The notes beneath the pieces are model-generated. The model saw only the letters and a list, made by a program, of their open reading frames with translations, did no database searches and was not told where the DNA came from. The translations under genes were made by a program, and so were the position numbers. 64,000 nt of DNA from Persicaria tinctoria. Taxonomy: Eukaryota; Streptophyta; Magnoliopsida; Caryophyllales; Polygonaceae. This document shows positions 55,080-64,000 of the stretch, piece after piece. The stretch is taken from assembly GCA_037127255.1 (NCBI GenBank), contig JBANSL010000009.1, forward strand, positions 17,125,975 to 17,189,974, in the 5' to 3' direction. How positions within the stretch are numbered: position 1 is the stretch's first letter; each line of letters begins with the position of its first letter.

Positions 55080-55650
55080 TTAGCTCGAGCCTTACCTAAG
55101 AGGAGAAATGTAAAAGAAAAAATTGTGTATGTTTTATAATTTTTGGGAATTTTAGTGTTATTGAAAAGAATAATAAATTTTAAAGTTCGTTTAGCTTAGC
55201 TGGTATATGAGGTGAGAATTTGAATTATAAAGTCTTTAGTTAATCTCTATGGTTTTATTTTGTGAAATTTTTTTCTCTTAACTTTTTAACTTAAAGATAA
55301 ATATTTAAATCACATATTTAATATTTTTTATTCTTAAAAAAAATGTATCCTAGTTCATCCCCTCTCAATTTTTTTCTTGCTCTGGGATATAAAAATGTAT
55401 ATAAAGTATAAATATAATTTATTTATTTTTATGTTTTTAGCGTGAATTTAGAATCGAAATAATTTACATTTCATTTCATTTCAAGTTTGCATATTTAATG
55501 CCATCCCTTTCATACCAATTTTAATTGATCGATCACGTACGTACGCACGACCGCAAAACTAAGAACGATTCAATGCAAGTAATTTAAATTAAAAAGAAAA
55601 TTAATTAGTACTAAATGATTTCATATATATGAATCATACAGGTGTTTATT
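55080..55650. other. A+T-rich intergenic sequence
   Basis: No gene. A tRNA-like box A (TTAGCTTAGCTGG, 55191-55203) with a poor box B (GAATTTGAATTA near 55215) hints at a decayed tRNA-derived SINE; too weak to annotate as one. Confidence 0.4.
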
Positions 55651-55707
55651 AATCTAAAGTCCGTGGTTTCTCCAAAAAAAAAAAAAAAAAAAAAATCTAA
55701 AGTCCGG
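55651..55707 (+). mobile_element. Ultra-short poly(A) retroposition
   Basis: The direct repeat ATCTAAAGTCCG (55652-55663 and 55696-55707) encloses only TGGTTTCTCC plus about 22 A. This is the structure left by a LINE-machinery insertion truncated to its last ten bases and tail. Confidence 0.7.
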
Positions 55708-55866
55708 CCATGAACATGGAGGCCAGGGTGTCGTCTCTTTCTAGTCTTATTAATTATATATAAATGTATTTAATCGGAGAATTACGAAAAGAATTTAATT
55801 TGGGTGGTCATCATTGCATTGCATGAACTGCCCCGTAACGTATACATCAATCAATCAATTCATCAA

Positions 55867-55951
55867 TCAATATATATAATACTAAAACTGTCGTTGAAAT
55901 CCTTTATGGTGGACAATGATGTGTTTCGCTTACATGTCGTTTTCTGGTGCA
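55867..55951 (+). mobile_element. Helitron 5'-end fragment
   Basis: TCAATATATATAATACTAAA closely matches the 5' end at 21365, followed by about 60 bp before the LTR element interrupts it. No 3' end found. Confidence 0.4.
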
Positions 55952-56083
55952 ATCTTTGTATCTTCTCCTATTTCTAAAAGCTCTCTCCATAACAAACTCC
56001 ATTGAAGCTATGTCTCCTTCCCATCCGATCTTGGTCCTAACAATTGGTAGCAGAGCCAAAGGTTCTTACGACCTAATTCCGCG

Positions 56084-56674
56084 ATGGCATATGACGCCAT
56101 ATCAATGACAATGAAAGAGAACGTGCTCCAGATCATCTCCAGGCACGAAGCTATGATCAAGCGCCCAGACGAGCTTAATTGCCAGTTCAAGGCGATGTTT
56201 GAATTGTTCACGAACGACCAGGCAGGGGCGGAGCGAATCCCATCGAAGATGGATTTCCGACTGGGGCAAGCGTTTGAAGCCTGGGTTGTTGACGGGAATC
56301 AGCACCTCGCAATCGACGAAGAGGTACTGCAAAGCGAATTGGAAGGGATCGACGCTTCAAGTCAAGAAATCGTGGACGAGCCCTTTCCAGTGGACAAAGA
56401 GAAATTGCAAAGCGATCGTGAAGGGACAACGTCTCAAGACAAGAAATCGGAGCCCTCGAGTCCTACGACCTATTCCGTGAATCAACCATGCATGTTCCGG
56501 TCGACAATGCTTGAAGGTCCATCAGCAATGGCAGGCACAGATCGATCGGTTGCGATAGAAGCTACAATTCATCCATCGACGATGGGGATTCCACAGTTGA
56601 TTGACGAGCACCAGCAATTCGAAAATCAAGGGAAACTACAAATATATATAAGAATCGGATCGACGATTCTATGA
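56084..56674 (+). CDS. Gag-like ORF of non-autonomous LTR element N2
   Basis: 196 codons starting about 40 bp after the 5' LTR. The N-terminus (residues 8-50, with ENVLQIISRHEAMIKRPDEL) is helical and likely coiled coil, in the position of the coiled coil of N1. A low-complexity acidic part with the repeats EVLQSELEGI and EKLQSDREG follows. No zinc knuckle. Function is inferred only from position: Gag-like. Confidence 0.5.
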   Translation: MAYDAISMTMKENVLQIISRHEAMIKRPDELNCQFKAMFELFTNDQAGAERIPSKMDFRLGQAFEAWVVDGNQHLAIDEEVLQSELEGIDASSQEIVDEPFPVDKEKLQSDREGTTSQDKKSEPSSPTTYSVNQPCMFRSTMLEGPSAMAGTDRSVAIEATIHPSTMGIPQLIDEHQQFENQGKLQIYIRIGSTIL

Positions 56675-56705
56675 GAATATCAACGTAATCAGAGTTTTTG
56701 TTGGG

Positions 56706-57389
56706 ATGCCACCGATCGATTATTTGTGTGATTCAATCGGAAGTGAGAGCCCTACAATCATCGATCAGGGTGAACGAGATGCAGAGGAAACCGGGTACGG
56801 CAGACCTGTGGAATTCAAAGCTCTAGTTGTTAGAGATTCACCAAGAATCATCGATCGGAAGTTCAAGGCGCCCTCGGAAAGCGTTCTTGGTGACTTATGA
56901 GTCAAATTGATCCAAGACGACGACGGCTCAAGTACGCCAGAAATCAAAGCCCCGGTTGCAGATGTGAGTCGGGAAAGTGATAAGCGGACAAAAGATCTTC
57001 AAATTCAGCTTGAGTCTTCAGAGGAGGATCACTGGGAGAAACCTTCAGACGCAGTGATCAACGAGATAAGTGAAGAACCACAAAGTCGACAAGAATTTTA
57101 TACGGTAAATTCTGATCCTTTAGAAGGAGTCATTGCAATTGCATCTAAGGAAATAGGTGAATATGTTGTGCTATTGATTGAATTGATAGAAATCGGATTG
57201 GCTAATGGTAGAGCGAGTAGCTTGACTGATATTGGGTTTGTGAAAATCTATAACGCACACAAGGTGCTCGATACAATGTCTAATAGCTATGTCGACATTA
57301 GAGGTCATTCTATTGAAATAGGAAGCACACATCTAGTTAAGGGGAATCGAAATTGGCTTTTTGACCCTGGAGGAGGCAATAGTCGATAG
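56706..57389 (+). pseudogene. N2 middle region, interrupted open frames
   Basis: Open frames at 56706-56900 and 56907-57389 are separated by one stop (TGA/TAT GAG region near 56898-56900). Acidic, then an ordered part with EYVVLLIELIEIGLANG and a final WLFDPGGGNSR resembling the FDPG motif of the next module. Family not recognised. Confidence 0.4.
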
Positions 57390-57404
57390 TGTCTAAGTGG
57401 GATT

Positions 57405-57737
57405 GTGAACAATTGTTCGATCGAATCAGTTGTCGTAGTGCCTGCAGACAACCATCAAGTGAGAGTTGGGCTGGGATATCAGATTTTTTATCCTGAAATC
57501 AAGTGTTTGGCCATGAAACTGAAGGGGCATAACTCTAATCAATTGATAAGCACCCAGGCTGTATCTTCTCAATGTTTAGAACCTACAAAGCAAGTCTATC
57601 TTCAATGGCCATTCGAGAAAGGACGAGTTTATGCTATCTCCATCGATGGTTACTCTGCAGATTTAGAAATGGACATTGGATGGGGTTTTGCATTTGATCC
57701 AGGTATACCTACTCTATGTTGTTGTGATGGCACTTAG
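57405..57737 (+). CDS. N2 second module with WPFEKGR/FDPGIPTLC motifs
   Basis: 110 codons. Contains VYLQWPFEKGRVYA and, about 30 residues on, GFAFDPGIPTLC. The pair occurs with similar spacing in element N1 (WPYDRGK and FDPGITSLC). It does not match gag, protease, RT, RNase H or integrase motifs that I know. Confidence 0.45.
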   Translation: MNNCSIESVVVVPADNHQVRVGLGYQIFYPEIKCLAMKLKGHNSNQLISTQAVSSQCLEPTKQVYLQWPFEKGRVYAISIDGYSADLEMDIGWGFAFDPGIPTLCCCDGT

Positions 57738-58293
57738 TACAAGCGGATAGGATGGTGTGATGCTACTGATTGTTAGCTATCAAAGGGGCTGGACATTGGA
57801 ATTGTTTGTTGTTGTTTTTTTCAAGTGCTTACCTGGATGCTCTGTCTAATGTCTTGTCACACAAGAGATACTTTGCCTTGTGTCATGGAGATTTGTATGT
57901 TGGGGATGTTGTCCAATTTTTACGGTTGTCATGAAGCTGTTGATGTCATGGAGGTGTGGCAAGGGCAACCGAATGCAGGACCATGGTGTCAATCAGTGAA
58001 AGCATGCCATGAGGGAGGGCATCATCAAGTGGAGTATATTGCTAATTTCATTTGCAATTGGCAACCATGCTTGATATTGAGGTCAAAGTTGCTGCATGAA
58101 CTGATTTTTTGAAGTAGGTTGGGCTGCTGCAGGTTGCAATTCCGGGAGGCCAAAATTGCTTCAGTATTAGGAAGGCATGTAATGGTTGTTAGCTTTTTTC
58201 CCTTCTTTCTTTTGTTTACTATATTAGTCTAGCTATTAGCACATTTTACACCCATTAAGCATTGAGGACAATACTTTTATAAGGGGTGGGTAA
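57738..58293 (+). other. N2 3' non-coding region and polypurine tract
   Basis: No convincing ORF. Ends with GCATTGAGGACAATACTTTT and ATAAGGGGTGGG just before the LTR. Confidence 0.55.
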
Positions 58294-58511
58294 TGTTAGG
58301 AATTAGTATAATAGGGGTAATAAGGGTGATTAGTAGAAAGTTGGGCTTTGGGATATAAATACATATCTCAATGTATTGTGTGGGGTTATGCATGAATGAA
58401 TTACAGATCTTGGTATCTTCTCCTATCTCTAGCTCTCTCCATCTCTCCTTCCTCCTCATAACAAATTCCATTGAAACTATGTCTCCTTCCCATCCAATCT
58501 TGATCCTAACA

Positions 58512-60042
58512 CATATGTATTAGTAATAACTATGATAAAAGAATTATGATAAAATAATAAATTATTTACTTATTAAGAAATCGCGAAACGTGTGGGTAAC
58601 AAGACTACTAATACATATATACATACATGAATCATGAATGAATGGTGGCCGGTCAATTTGAGTGCATCATGCTTTATTCATCAAGTTGGGCGCATACGAT
58701 GGAGTACAAATTTGTTCCCATTTCTATTTCAGCATTTCGATTAGCTACACTACAATAGTTGACATTGGGCAATGATATATACTGAATTACTGATGATTTG
58801 ATTAATTCTCGGATGACAATGCATATTTGATTATATAACAGGGCACGCAATAAACAGAGCCGATCCTATTATTTTAGAGGTCCTGTGCAGAAAAAAAAAT
58901 TTAAGGCCCTATTTATATATATATAAATATATATTTAGTATTTCATATAAGTACCTAACTTCACTTAAACTCTAACGTCATAAATAACAAATCTCATTCA
59001 ACAATTAAAAAAACGATTAGTCACTAATACGAAATGTATATTACTATTGGGGTTTTCGAAACTTAGGGGTTAAATTAGGGATGTTGACATGATATATATT
59101 TATTAAATAAATAAAAAGAGAGAGCCCATTTATATATTTCAACCATCTCTAATGAAGATCAGTCTAAAAGCATCGTTCAACAAAAATAAAGAGAGAAGTT
59201 TTTATTCACTTATTTGGTTTTAAAGGTTGGATTGTATGTTTATTGGGCTTTTTAAATGAGCAATAATTTAATTGATTTGGGCTTTTTTTTTAAACATCTA
59301 TGAAATAAGACAACAAATTCTATGCAAAATATTTACATATACATACAATTAATCCCGGGTTGGGCCCTCACTCGGATTAGACCCTGGGTGGTCGTCCAGC
59401 CTTGCCTCTGGGCCGACCTTGACAATAAGGTCTTGGCCATGGGCCTTTTACGTCTGCATATCGTTCATGAACCTATTATACATGGATATAGTTGTCAAAT
59501 TCAAAGAAACCCCGGTCAGGTCATATGAAAACGGGAGTCGTATCAGTTTTATATTGCTTTTGTGTTAGAAGCTTAAGTCATTGTGTATGTGCTTCCCCTA
59601 TCAAAGTTAAGGAAAAGAGTACAATTTTCTTCTTGTTAATTTATCATATAAATCACCAATTTTATAAAGACATGTTACTTCTGGACCTAATATCATCTCA
59701 ATCGAATCAAAGATGAAAGGTTGCTTGTATATACAGAGTATTTTGCAATATCTATTTCTTTGTAAGCTCCAACTAAAGACCGAGATATTTCTAGGCCTTT
59801 CAATAATTTTTCAACTAATCTTCTACTTATTGGATATCGTATGGATTATTCAATAAACAAATCACTAAATCACATTACTCTTTTATTGTTTTTGTAAAGA
59901 CATTCATTTATAATCAAATGATGTTACATCTACTATATTAGAGCTACAGGTCCAAAATATTAATATTTGACCAATTAAGTTAATTATTTAAATCTAGATA
60001 TACTTCTAAATAGAGCTACAGGTCCAAAATATTAATGTTTAG
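58512..60042. other. A+T-rich intergenic sequence with TE scraps
   Basis: No gene. GCCGATCCTATTATTTTAG near 58859 with GGTCCTGTGCA and AAGGCCCTA resembles GCCGATCCTAATGTTATGG near 62952, a common plant DNA-transposon end; both are fragments. A 26-bp direct repeat beginning GAGCTACAGGTCCAAAATAT lies at 59941 and 60014. Confidence 0.5.
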
Positions 60043-60179
60043 GGGCATTTAGCAAAGTGTCCATAAATAGTGGTCAAATTAGCAAAGTATCCATCTTAAT
60101 GAAATAATTAGCAAACTGTCCATTCCCATATGACCCCCTCCTCTAATGTGCCCCCCCCTCCGCGTCAATATTTTTTTTC

Positions 60180-60620
60180 CGCGTGTCAGCATTGCTAACA
60201 CCGACATCCAGTATATCGATTTTGCTGACGCCGACTACAGAGATGCTAACGTCGACGTCGGAGATGCTGACGCTGACACCAAGGACTCCGACAATGCTGA
60301 CGTGGGGATGTCGATGATGCTGACGTCGGGGATGCTGACGCCAACGATGCTGACATCGATGTCGGAGAAAACAATTGCCGACGAGAAACTTTCAAAGACA
60401 AAATATATATGATTGCTGACGGGAGTATTAATAATAACATTTGCTGACATTGTATTTTTATAACGCTTGCTGACACTGAAATATTTAAGTTTGATAACAC
60501 AATTTAAAATAATAGAAACCACAAATATAAACACAAATGTTTCCTGATGCTGAATTTTTATAACGTTTGCTGACACTGAAATATTTAATTTTGCTAACAA
60601 CAATTTAACTTAATAGAAAT
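60180..60620. repeat. GCTGAC-rich repeat region
   Basis: At least eleven GCTGAC hexamers at irregular, often 12-30-bp spacing, in a TGCTGACG(C/T)CG context first and a TTTGCTGACACTGAAATATTT context later (a ~105-bp direct repeat around 60440-60490 and 60545-60610). Open frame 60146-60412 merely reflects the repeat. Confidence 0.75.
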
Positions 60621-61315
60621 CACAAATACAAACACAAATGTTTGCTCTGGAAAATAAGTGCCAACTTCAATATCAGAAATCGTCAAATTCGTGGAAGATA
60701 ATAGAAGTTGTTGTAAACCAAGTGCCAACTTCTATAATTCTTTTTTACTTTATGACCTTGAGTCATCGTCAAGGAGAAACGAATTGCTGACAACATTATT
60801 TAAATCCTCTATCATTAACACTTTCATGTGGGTTATGACCTATGCATGGGTGCACGATATCATACTGCACATCCAGAAACAATGAGTTAGATAAACCCCA
60901 AGTTTAAGGTCTGGTTTTCAAGTACTTGAAAGGCAAGCCATTCCTTCTCAATATGGCTTAAAAATGGCGAGAGTACTGACCTTTTCATGAATTTCTCGCT
61001 CCCCTTCTCGTATCCTTATCACCTCATCAGAATCAACCACGTGGACATGGCGGTTGTCGGTGCTGACGGTGGTGAATTCAACAGGATCCTCAACACTGAG
61101 CAGAAGGCAGGGATCCCTTTGTTGACCGAAGATGAACGATCAAGCCATTCTTCCTGAAGAGATTGCAGACCATTTCAGGAAAAGGTTACTGGAAGGCGAA
61201 TCCTCCAAATAACACCAAAAACCTTACTTGAAGGAGGAAGTGGAGTGAAGCGAGGCCGGTTTCAAAGCAGAAGAGGGTAAATCGTCAGAGGCAGAAGGAA
61301 AGTCAGAGAAATCAC

Positions 61316-61504
61316 CTATGAAACGACGGATGTTGGAGAATCAACATTCTTCTTCTTCTTCAAACACGAATTGGATTTCTCACAATAAATCTGCTTGATT
61401 GCTGTCATGAACTCATGGATAATCTCGAATGAATCTTGTCTAGCATATGCTGACACGAAAACCTTGCAGAAAATGCAGATAATCATCAAGCAAATTACCT
61501 TCAT
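61316..61504 (-). CDS. Short ORF with signal-peptide-like start (unit 1)
   Basis: 62 codons: a hydrophobic N-terminus (MKVICLMIICIFCKVFVSAYA) typical of a signal peptide or anchor, then a Lys-rich tail. Its sister at 62096-62293 is also open. Probably a captured gene piece; could be chance. Confidence 0.3.
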   Translation of the reverse strand: MKVICLMIICIFCKVFVSAYARQDSFEIIHEFMTAIKQIYCEKSNSCLKKKKNVDSPTSVVS

Positions 61505-62095
61505 AAACTACAAAGAGCCAAAATCGTGTGATCTATTGTAGATCTGAATTCACATACCAACTCCCCCGACATCTTTATCGTAGAGAGAGAATAGGAGGAA
61601 AAGGGGGATGATGATTGCGTAGTTTGCCAATCAGCTTCCATTTTCAGCATTTGGAGCGGCATGCATGATTCCTATTGCCGACACCGGATCTACAGGAAGC
61701 AGGGCATGAAAGAGAGAAGGAAGACCAACCAAGATGTAGATCTGAGGTCGTATATCTCGGATCTATAACCGGAGGTGGCACCAGATCTTGGTAGTCATGC
61801 ATGGAGAAGCAACCATCGAGAAATGCGGCCGGCAGCGTCGAAGTTTCCAGATCCATCTGCCATGGCTGGCAAATCTTTACAGAAGGCAGGGATCCCTTTG
61901 TTGACCGAAGATGAACGATCAAGCCATTCTTCCTGAAGAGATTGCAGACCATGTCAGCATATGCTTAATAGAAGGCGAATCCTCCAAATAACCACCAGAA
62001 ACCTTACTTGAAGGAGAAAGTGGAGTGGAGCGCGGCTGGTTTCAAAGCAGGAGAGGGTAAATCGTCAGAGGCGGAAGGAAAGTCGGAGAAATCGC

Positions 62096-62293
62096 CTATG
62101 AAACCGCAGATGTTGGAGAATCGACATTCTTCTTCTTCTTCAAACACGAATTGGATTTCTCCCAATAAATCTGCTTGATTGCTGTCATGAACTCATGGAT
62201 AATCTTGAAAGAATCTTGTCTAGCATATGCTGACACGAAAACCTTGCACAAAATGCAGATAATCATCAAGTAAATTACCTTCATAAACCACAA
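62096..62293 (-). CDS. Short ORF with signal-peptide-like start (unit 2)
   Basis: 65 codons, three more at the N-terminus than its sister, then the same hydrophobic core and FMTAIKQIY. Five amino-acid differences in the shared 62, so no sign of strong protein constraint. Confidence 0.3.
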   Translation of the reverse strand: MWFMKVIYLMIICILCKVFVSAYARQDSFKIIHEFMTAIKQIYWEKSNSCLKKKKNVDSPTSAVS

Positions 62294-62910
62294 AGAGCCA
62301 AAATCGTGTGATCTATTGTAGATCTGAATTCACATACCAACTCCTCCGACATCGATCTTCATCGTGGGGAGAAAATAGGAGGAAAAGGGGGATGATGATT
62401 GTGTAGTTTGTCGATCAGCTTCCATTTTCAGCATTTGGAGCAGCTTCTGGAGATTATTTGCCAGAGAAAGCATGATTCCTATTGCCGACACCGGATCTAG
62501 AGGAGGCAAGGCGTGAAAGAGAGAAGGAAGGCTAACCAAGATGTAGATTTGAGGTCGTATATCTCGGATCTATAATAGGAGGTGGCACCGGATCTCGGCA
62601 GTCATGCATGGAGAAGCAACCATGGAGAGATGCGGCCGACAACGTCGAAGTTTCTAGATCCATTTGCCATGGCTGGCAAATCTTCGCCTCCAAATTTGGC
62701 TTCCATGGATGATGATGTCGGAGACAAGATCTGGCAGTGAGAGGGCGGGCGATTTGGATTTAACAAGATTTAGGGAGGAGCAAGAGGAGTGAGAGAGGCG
62801 AAAGAGGCGAGGAAGGACGATTTGGATTTCACAAGATTCAACGATGAAGACGAATTATTACACTGGATACATTACAAAATTAGCCAAAACGTTCTAGGAG
62901 TTGTGTTTAT

Positions 62911-63399
62911 ATTGTTTTTAGTTATAATATAGATCCACCACGTACCGATGTGGGACCAGGGCCGATCCTAATGTTATGGAGGCTCATGGCATATAAAAAC
63001 TAAGGGGCCCTCATATTTTAGAATTTTATTTGAATCTCATACATAAATGTATCTGTTATTGAGTTTAATTATTTTTTTCTCTTCCCCGAATTTTATTAAC
63101 GGATTTGAAACCACTTTTAAATTTTTTTAAATTTCAAGAAGAAAATTTTCGGTTTTCAATCCTTAAACTGCAATTGAAGATTTCAGGAATATGGATGGTG
63201 ATTTCTAGTTTCCAAACATAATACATGTCTAAAAAAAAATATTTTTAGGAGGAAATTAGTGTGAATTAATTGTATATTTTTTCTGGTTATTTAAGAGAAA
63301 ATTAGTGAGAAAATAAGTGGATCCGATTGATCCAAGTGCAGCCAAGTTAGGCTATTACAGTAGATTGGAAAAAGAAAAACCCAATATCCACAATAGAAC
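62911..63399. other. Intergenic with a DNA-transposon scrap
   Basis: A CAGGGCCGATCCTAATG end-like piece (62947-62965) with GGGGCCCTC. Otherwise A+T-rich with no gene. Confidence 0.45.
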
Positions 63400-63771
63400 G
63401 TGCCCCACGCGCAGAATGTGACCCCCCCCCCCCCCCCATCTCCCCGAAGAAAGAAACCTTTGAAGAAAATTTCTTGTCGTCTCTCTCTCGTGTCTGCAAA
63501 CCCGTACACCTCTTTCGCTGATCTCTCATCCTTACCTCTGATTTTGGAGGATAATCCAACCTTAACCCTACTATGGATAGCATTATCTAATCATTACCCA
63601 TGTGCTGGCCTCGTTCTAGTGAGGAATTTCGTTTTCCCCAAATCTCTGATAGTGTACGAGGGTGTTCTTAACCCTAATTTCCTCAAATTACCCCTTCGTT
63701 GGTATGATTTTTTGATCGAAAAGTGGAGGTTTATTGGGGATTGGTCTAATCGACCCCCCTCCTTGGCCTAA
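63400..63771 (+). CDS. Unassigned ORF
   Basis: 123 codons, begins before a poly(C) run (63421-63437, read as Pro) and continues with LSLVSANPYTSFADLSSLPL and NPTLTLLWIALS. No domain recognised. The pyrimidine-rich stretch at 63480-63500 and base composition resemble a plant 5' UTR/exon, so it may be the start of a gene running out of the window, or chance. Confidence 0.25.
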   Translation: MPHAQNVTPPPPPSPRRKKPLKKISCRLSLVSANPYTSFADLSSLPLILEDNPTLTLLWIALSNHYPCAGLVLVRNFVFPKSLIVYEGVLNPNFLKLPLRWYDFLIEKWRFIGDWSNRPPSLA

Positions 63772-64000
63772 TCAGAGGTGTACGATCCTTATTTGTGTGA
63801 AGCTCTGTCCGATTCTGGTTGGTCTTCGACTCTGCAATTTGGTAGTCGAGGAGTCCGGTCACTATTGCAAGGAATTGGGGATGGGGGTGAGTGGGGTGCT
63901 CGGTTGGGAGAGGAAGATCTTTGCGTTCCTCTTCCGAAGGTGGTCTGCCTGCTCCTCCTATATAATCGGTGGGCATTGGGGTGTTTTCTTACACCTCATC
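63772..64000. other. Window end, nothing identified
   Basis: Composition is more balanced than the TE parts and could belong to a gene or element continuing beyond the window. Confidence 0.4.

Larger units (their letters stand above)
55952..58511 (+). mobile_element. Small non-autonomous LTR retrotransposon (family N2)
   Basis: Partial 5' LTR (55952-56042, only the last ~91 bp) and full 3' LTR (58294-58511, 218 bp, TGTTAGGA...TCCTAACA). A primer-site-like TGGTAGCAGAGC follows the 5' LTR (56045-56056). The polypurine region ATAAGGGGTGGG precedes the 3' LTR, with GCATTGAGGACAATACTTTT before it, as in family N1. It encodes a Gag-like ORF and a second module but no RT or integrase. Confidence 0.85.
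61101..62690. repeat. 780-bp tandem duplication
   Basis: Unit 1 about 61101-61877, unit 2 about 61879-62688, starting CAGAAGGCAGGGATCCCTTT and ending ATGGCTGGCAAATCTT. Unit 2 has about 30 extra bp near 62435-62470. Divergence of a few percent. Each unit holds a minus-strand ORF described separately. Confidence 0.88.
60043..62910. mobile_element. Probable TIR (Mutator-like) element with captured and duplicated sequence
   Basis: The left end has three TTAGCAAA(G/C)T(G/A)TCC phrases (60056-60120). The right end, read in reverse, has GCTAATTTTGTAATGTATCC. Such AGCAAA-TGTCC ends are common in plant MULEs, but the match between the ends is loose. The interior has a GCTGAC-rich part and a 780-bp tandem duplication. 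No transposase. Confidence 0.35.

Noticed and set aside
55183..55240. tRNA gene or SINE
   Set aside because: A box-A-like TTAGCTTAGCTGG is present but box B is poor, no cloverleaf can be drawn, and no tail or duplication is seen.

Overview
The window is nuclear DNA of a flowering plant, most likely a eudicot. Evidence: Ty1/copia and Ty3/gypsy elements with tRNA-Met-type primer-binding sites, plant L1-type LINEs with an RNase H tail, hAT, Mutator-like and Helitron elements, plant splice signals, and a DUF26/Gnk2 cysteine-rich secretory protein gene, a land-plant family. The species cannot be fixed from the sequence. There are no bacterial-type operons, rRNA or tRNA genes, or CRISPR arrays. About 80-90% of the window is transposable element (TE) or TE debris.

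Layout. 1-6386: a decayed copia element (gag, protease, integrase, RT, RNase H, 3' LTR) with a 1,430-bp non-autonomous hAT element inserted in its RNase H with an 8-bp target duplication. 6387-7299: terminal-inverted-repeat (TIR) element debris around a (TA)n(GA)n array. 7300-18369: an 11-kb non-coding LTR element (LARD type) with ~3.1-kb LTRs, a primer-binding site and no coding capacity. 18370-21205: a very old copia relic with a clean 3' LTR and four copies of a 3'-noncoding hairpin. 21365-24036: a Helitron with a typical 3' hairpin and CTAG end and an internal ~230-bp tandem array, then a second Helitron-like segment. 25440-26075: a minisatellite.

26902-47414 (minus): the only host gene I can support. 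It is a two-domain Gnk2/DUF26 cysteine-rich secretory protein with an N-terminal signal peptide and a hydrophobic C-terminus. Its three exons join in phase, but intron 1 is about 19.4 kb and is filled by nested TEs: a MITE containing a small LTR element containing a solo LTR; a LINE; another MITE; a 0.5-kb tandem duplication; and a gypsy element carrying two solo LTRs. One extra C in a homopolymer of exon 2 breaks the frame (real lesion or sequence error).

47501-49285: a Pack-MULE-like element immediately upstream of that gene. 49287-55079: simple repeats, a second copy of the hAT element, two minus-strand LINEs inserted one after the other at the same target, and an ORF1-only LINE inserted inside one of them. 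55651-55707: a minute poly(A) retroposition. 55952-58511: a non-autonomous LTR element related to the one in the intron. 60043-62910: a probable TIR element with GCTGAC-rich sequence and a 780-bp tandem duplication. 62911-64000: largely featureless, with one unassigned ORF.

The TEs do not form a working pathway. They record successive insertions, deletions and LTR-LTR recombinations around one small secretory/cell-surface gene.
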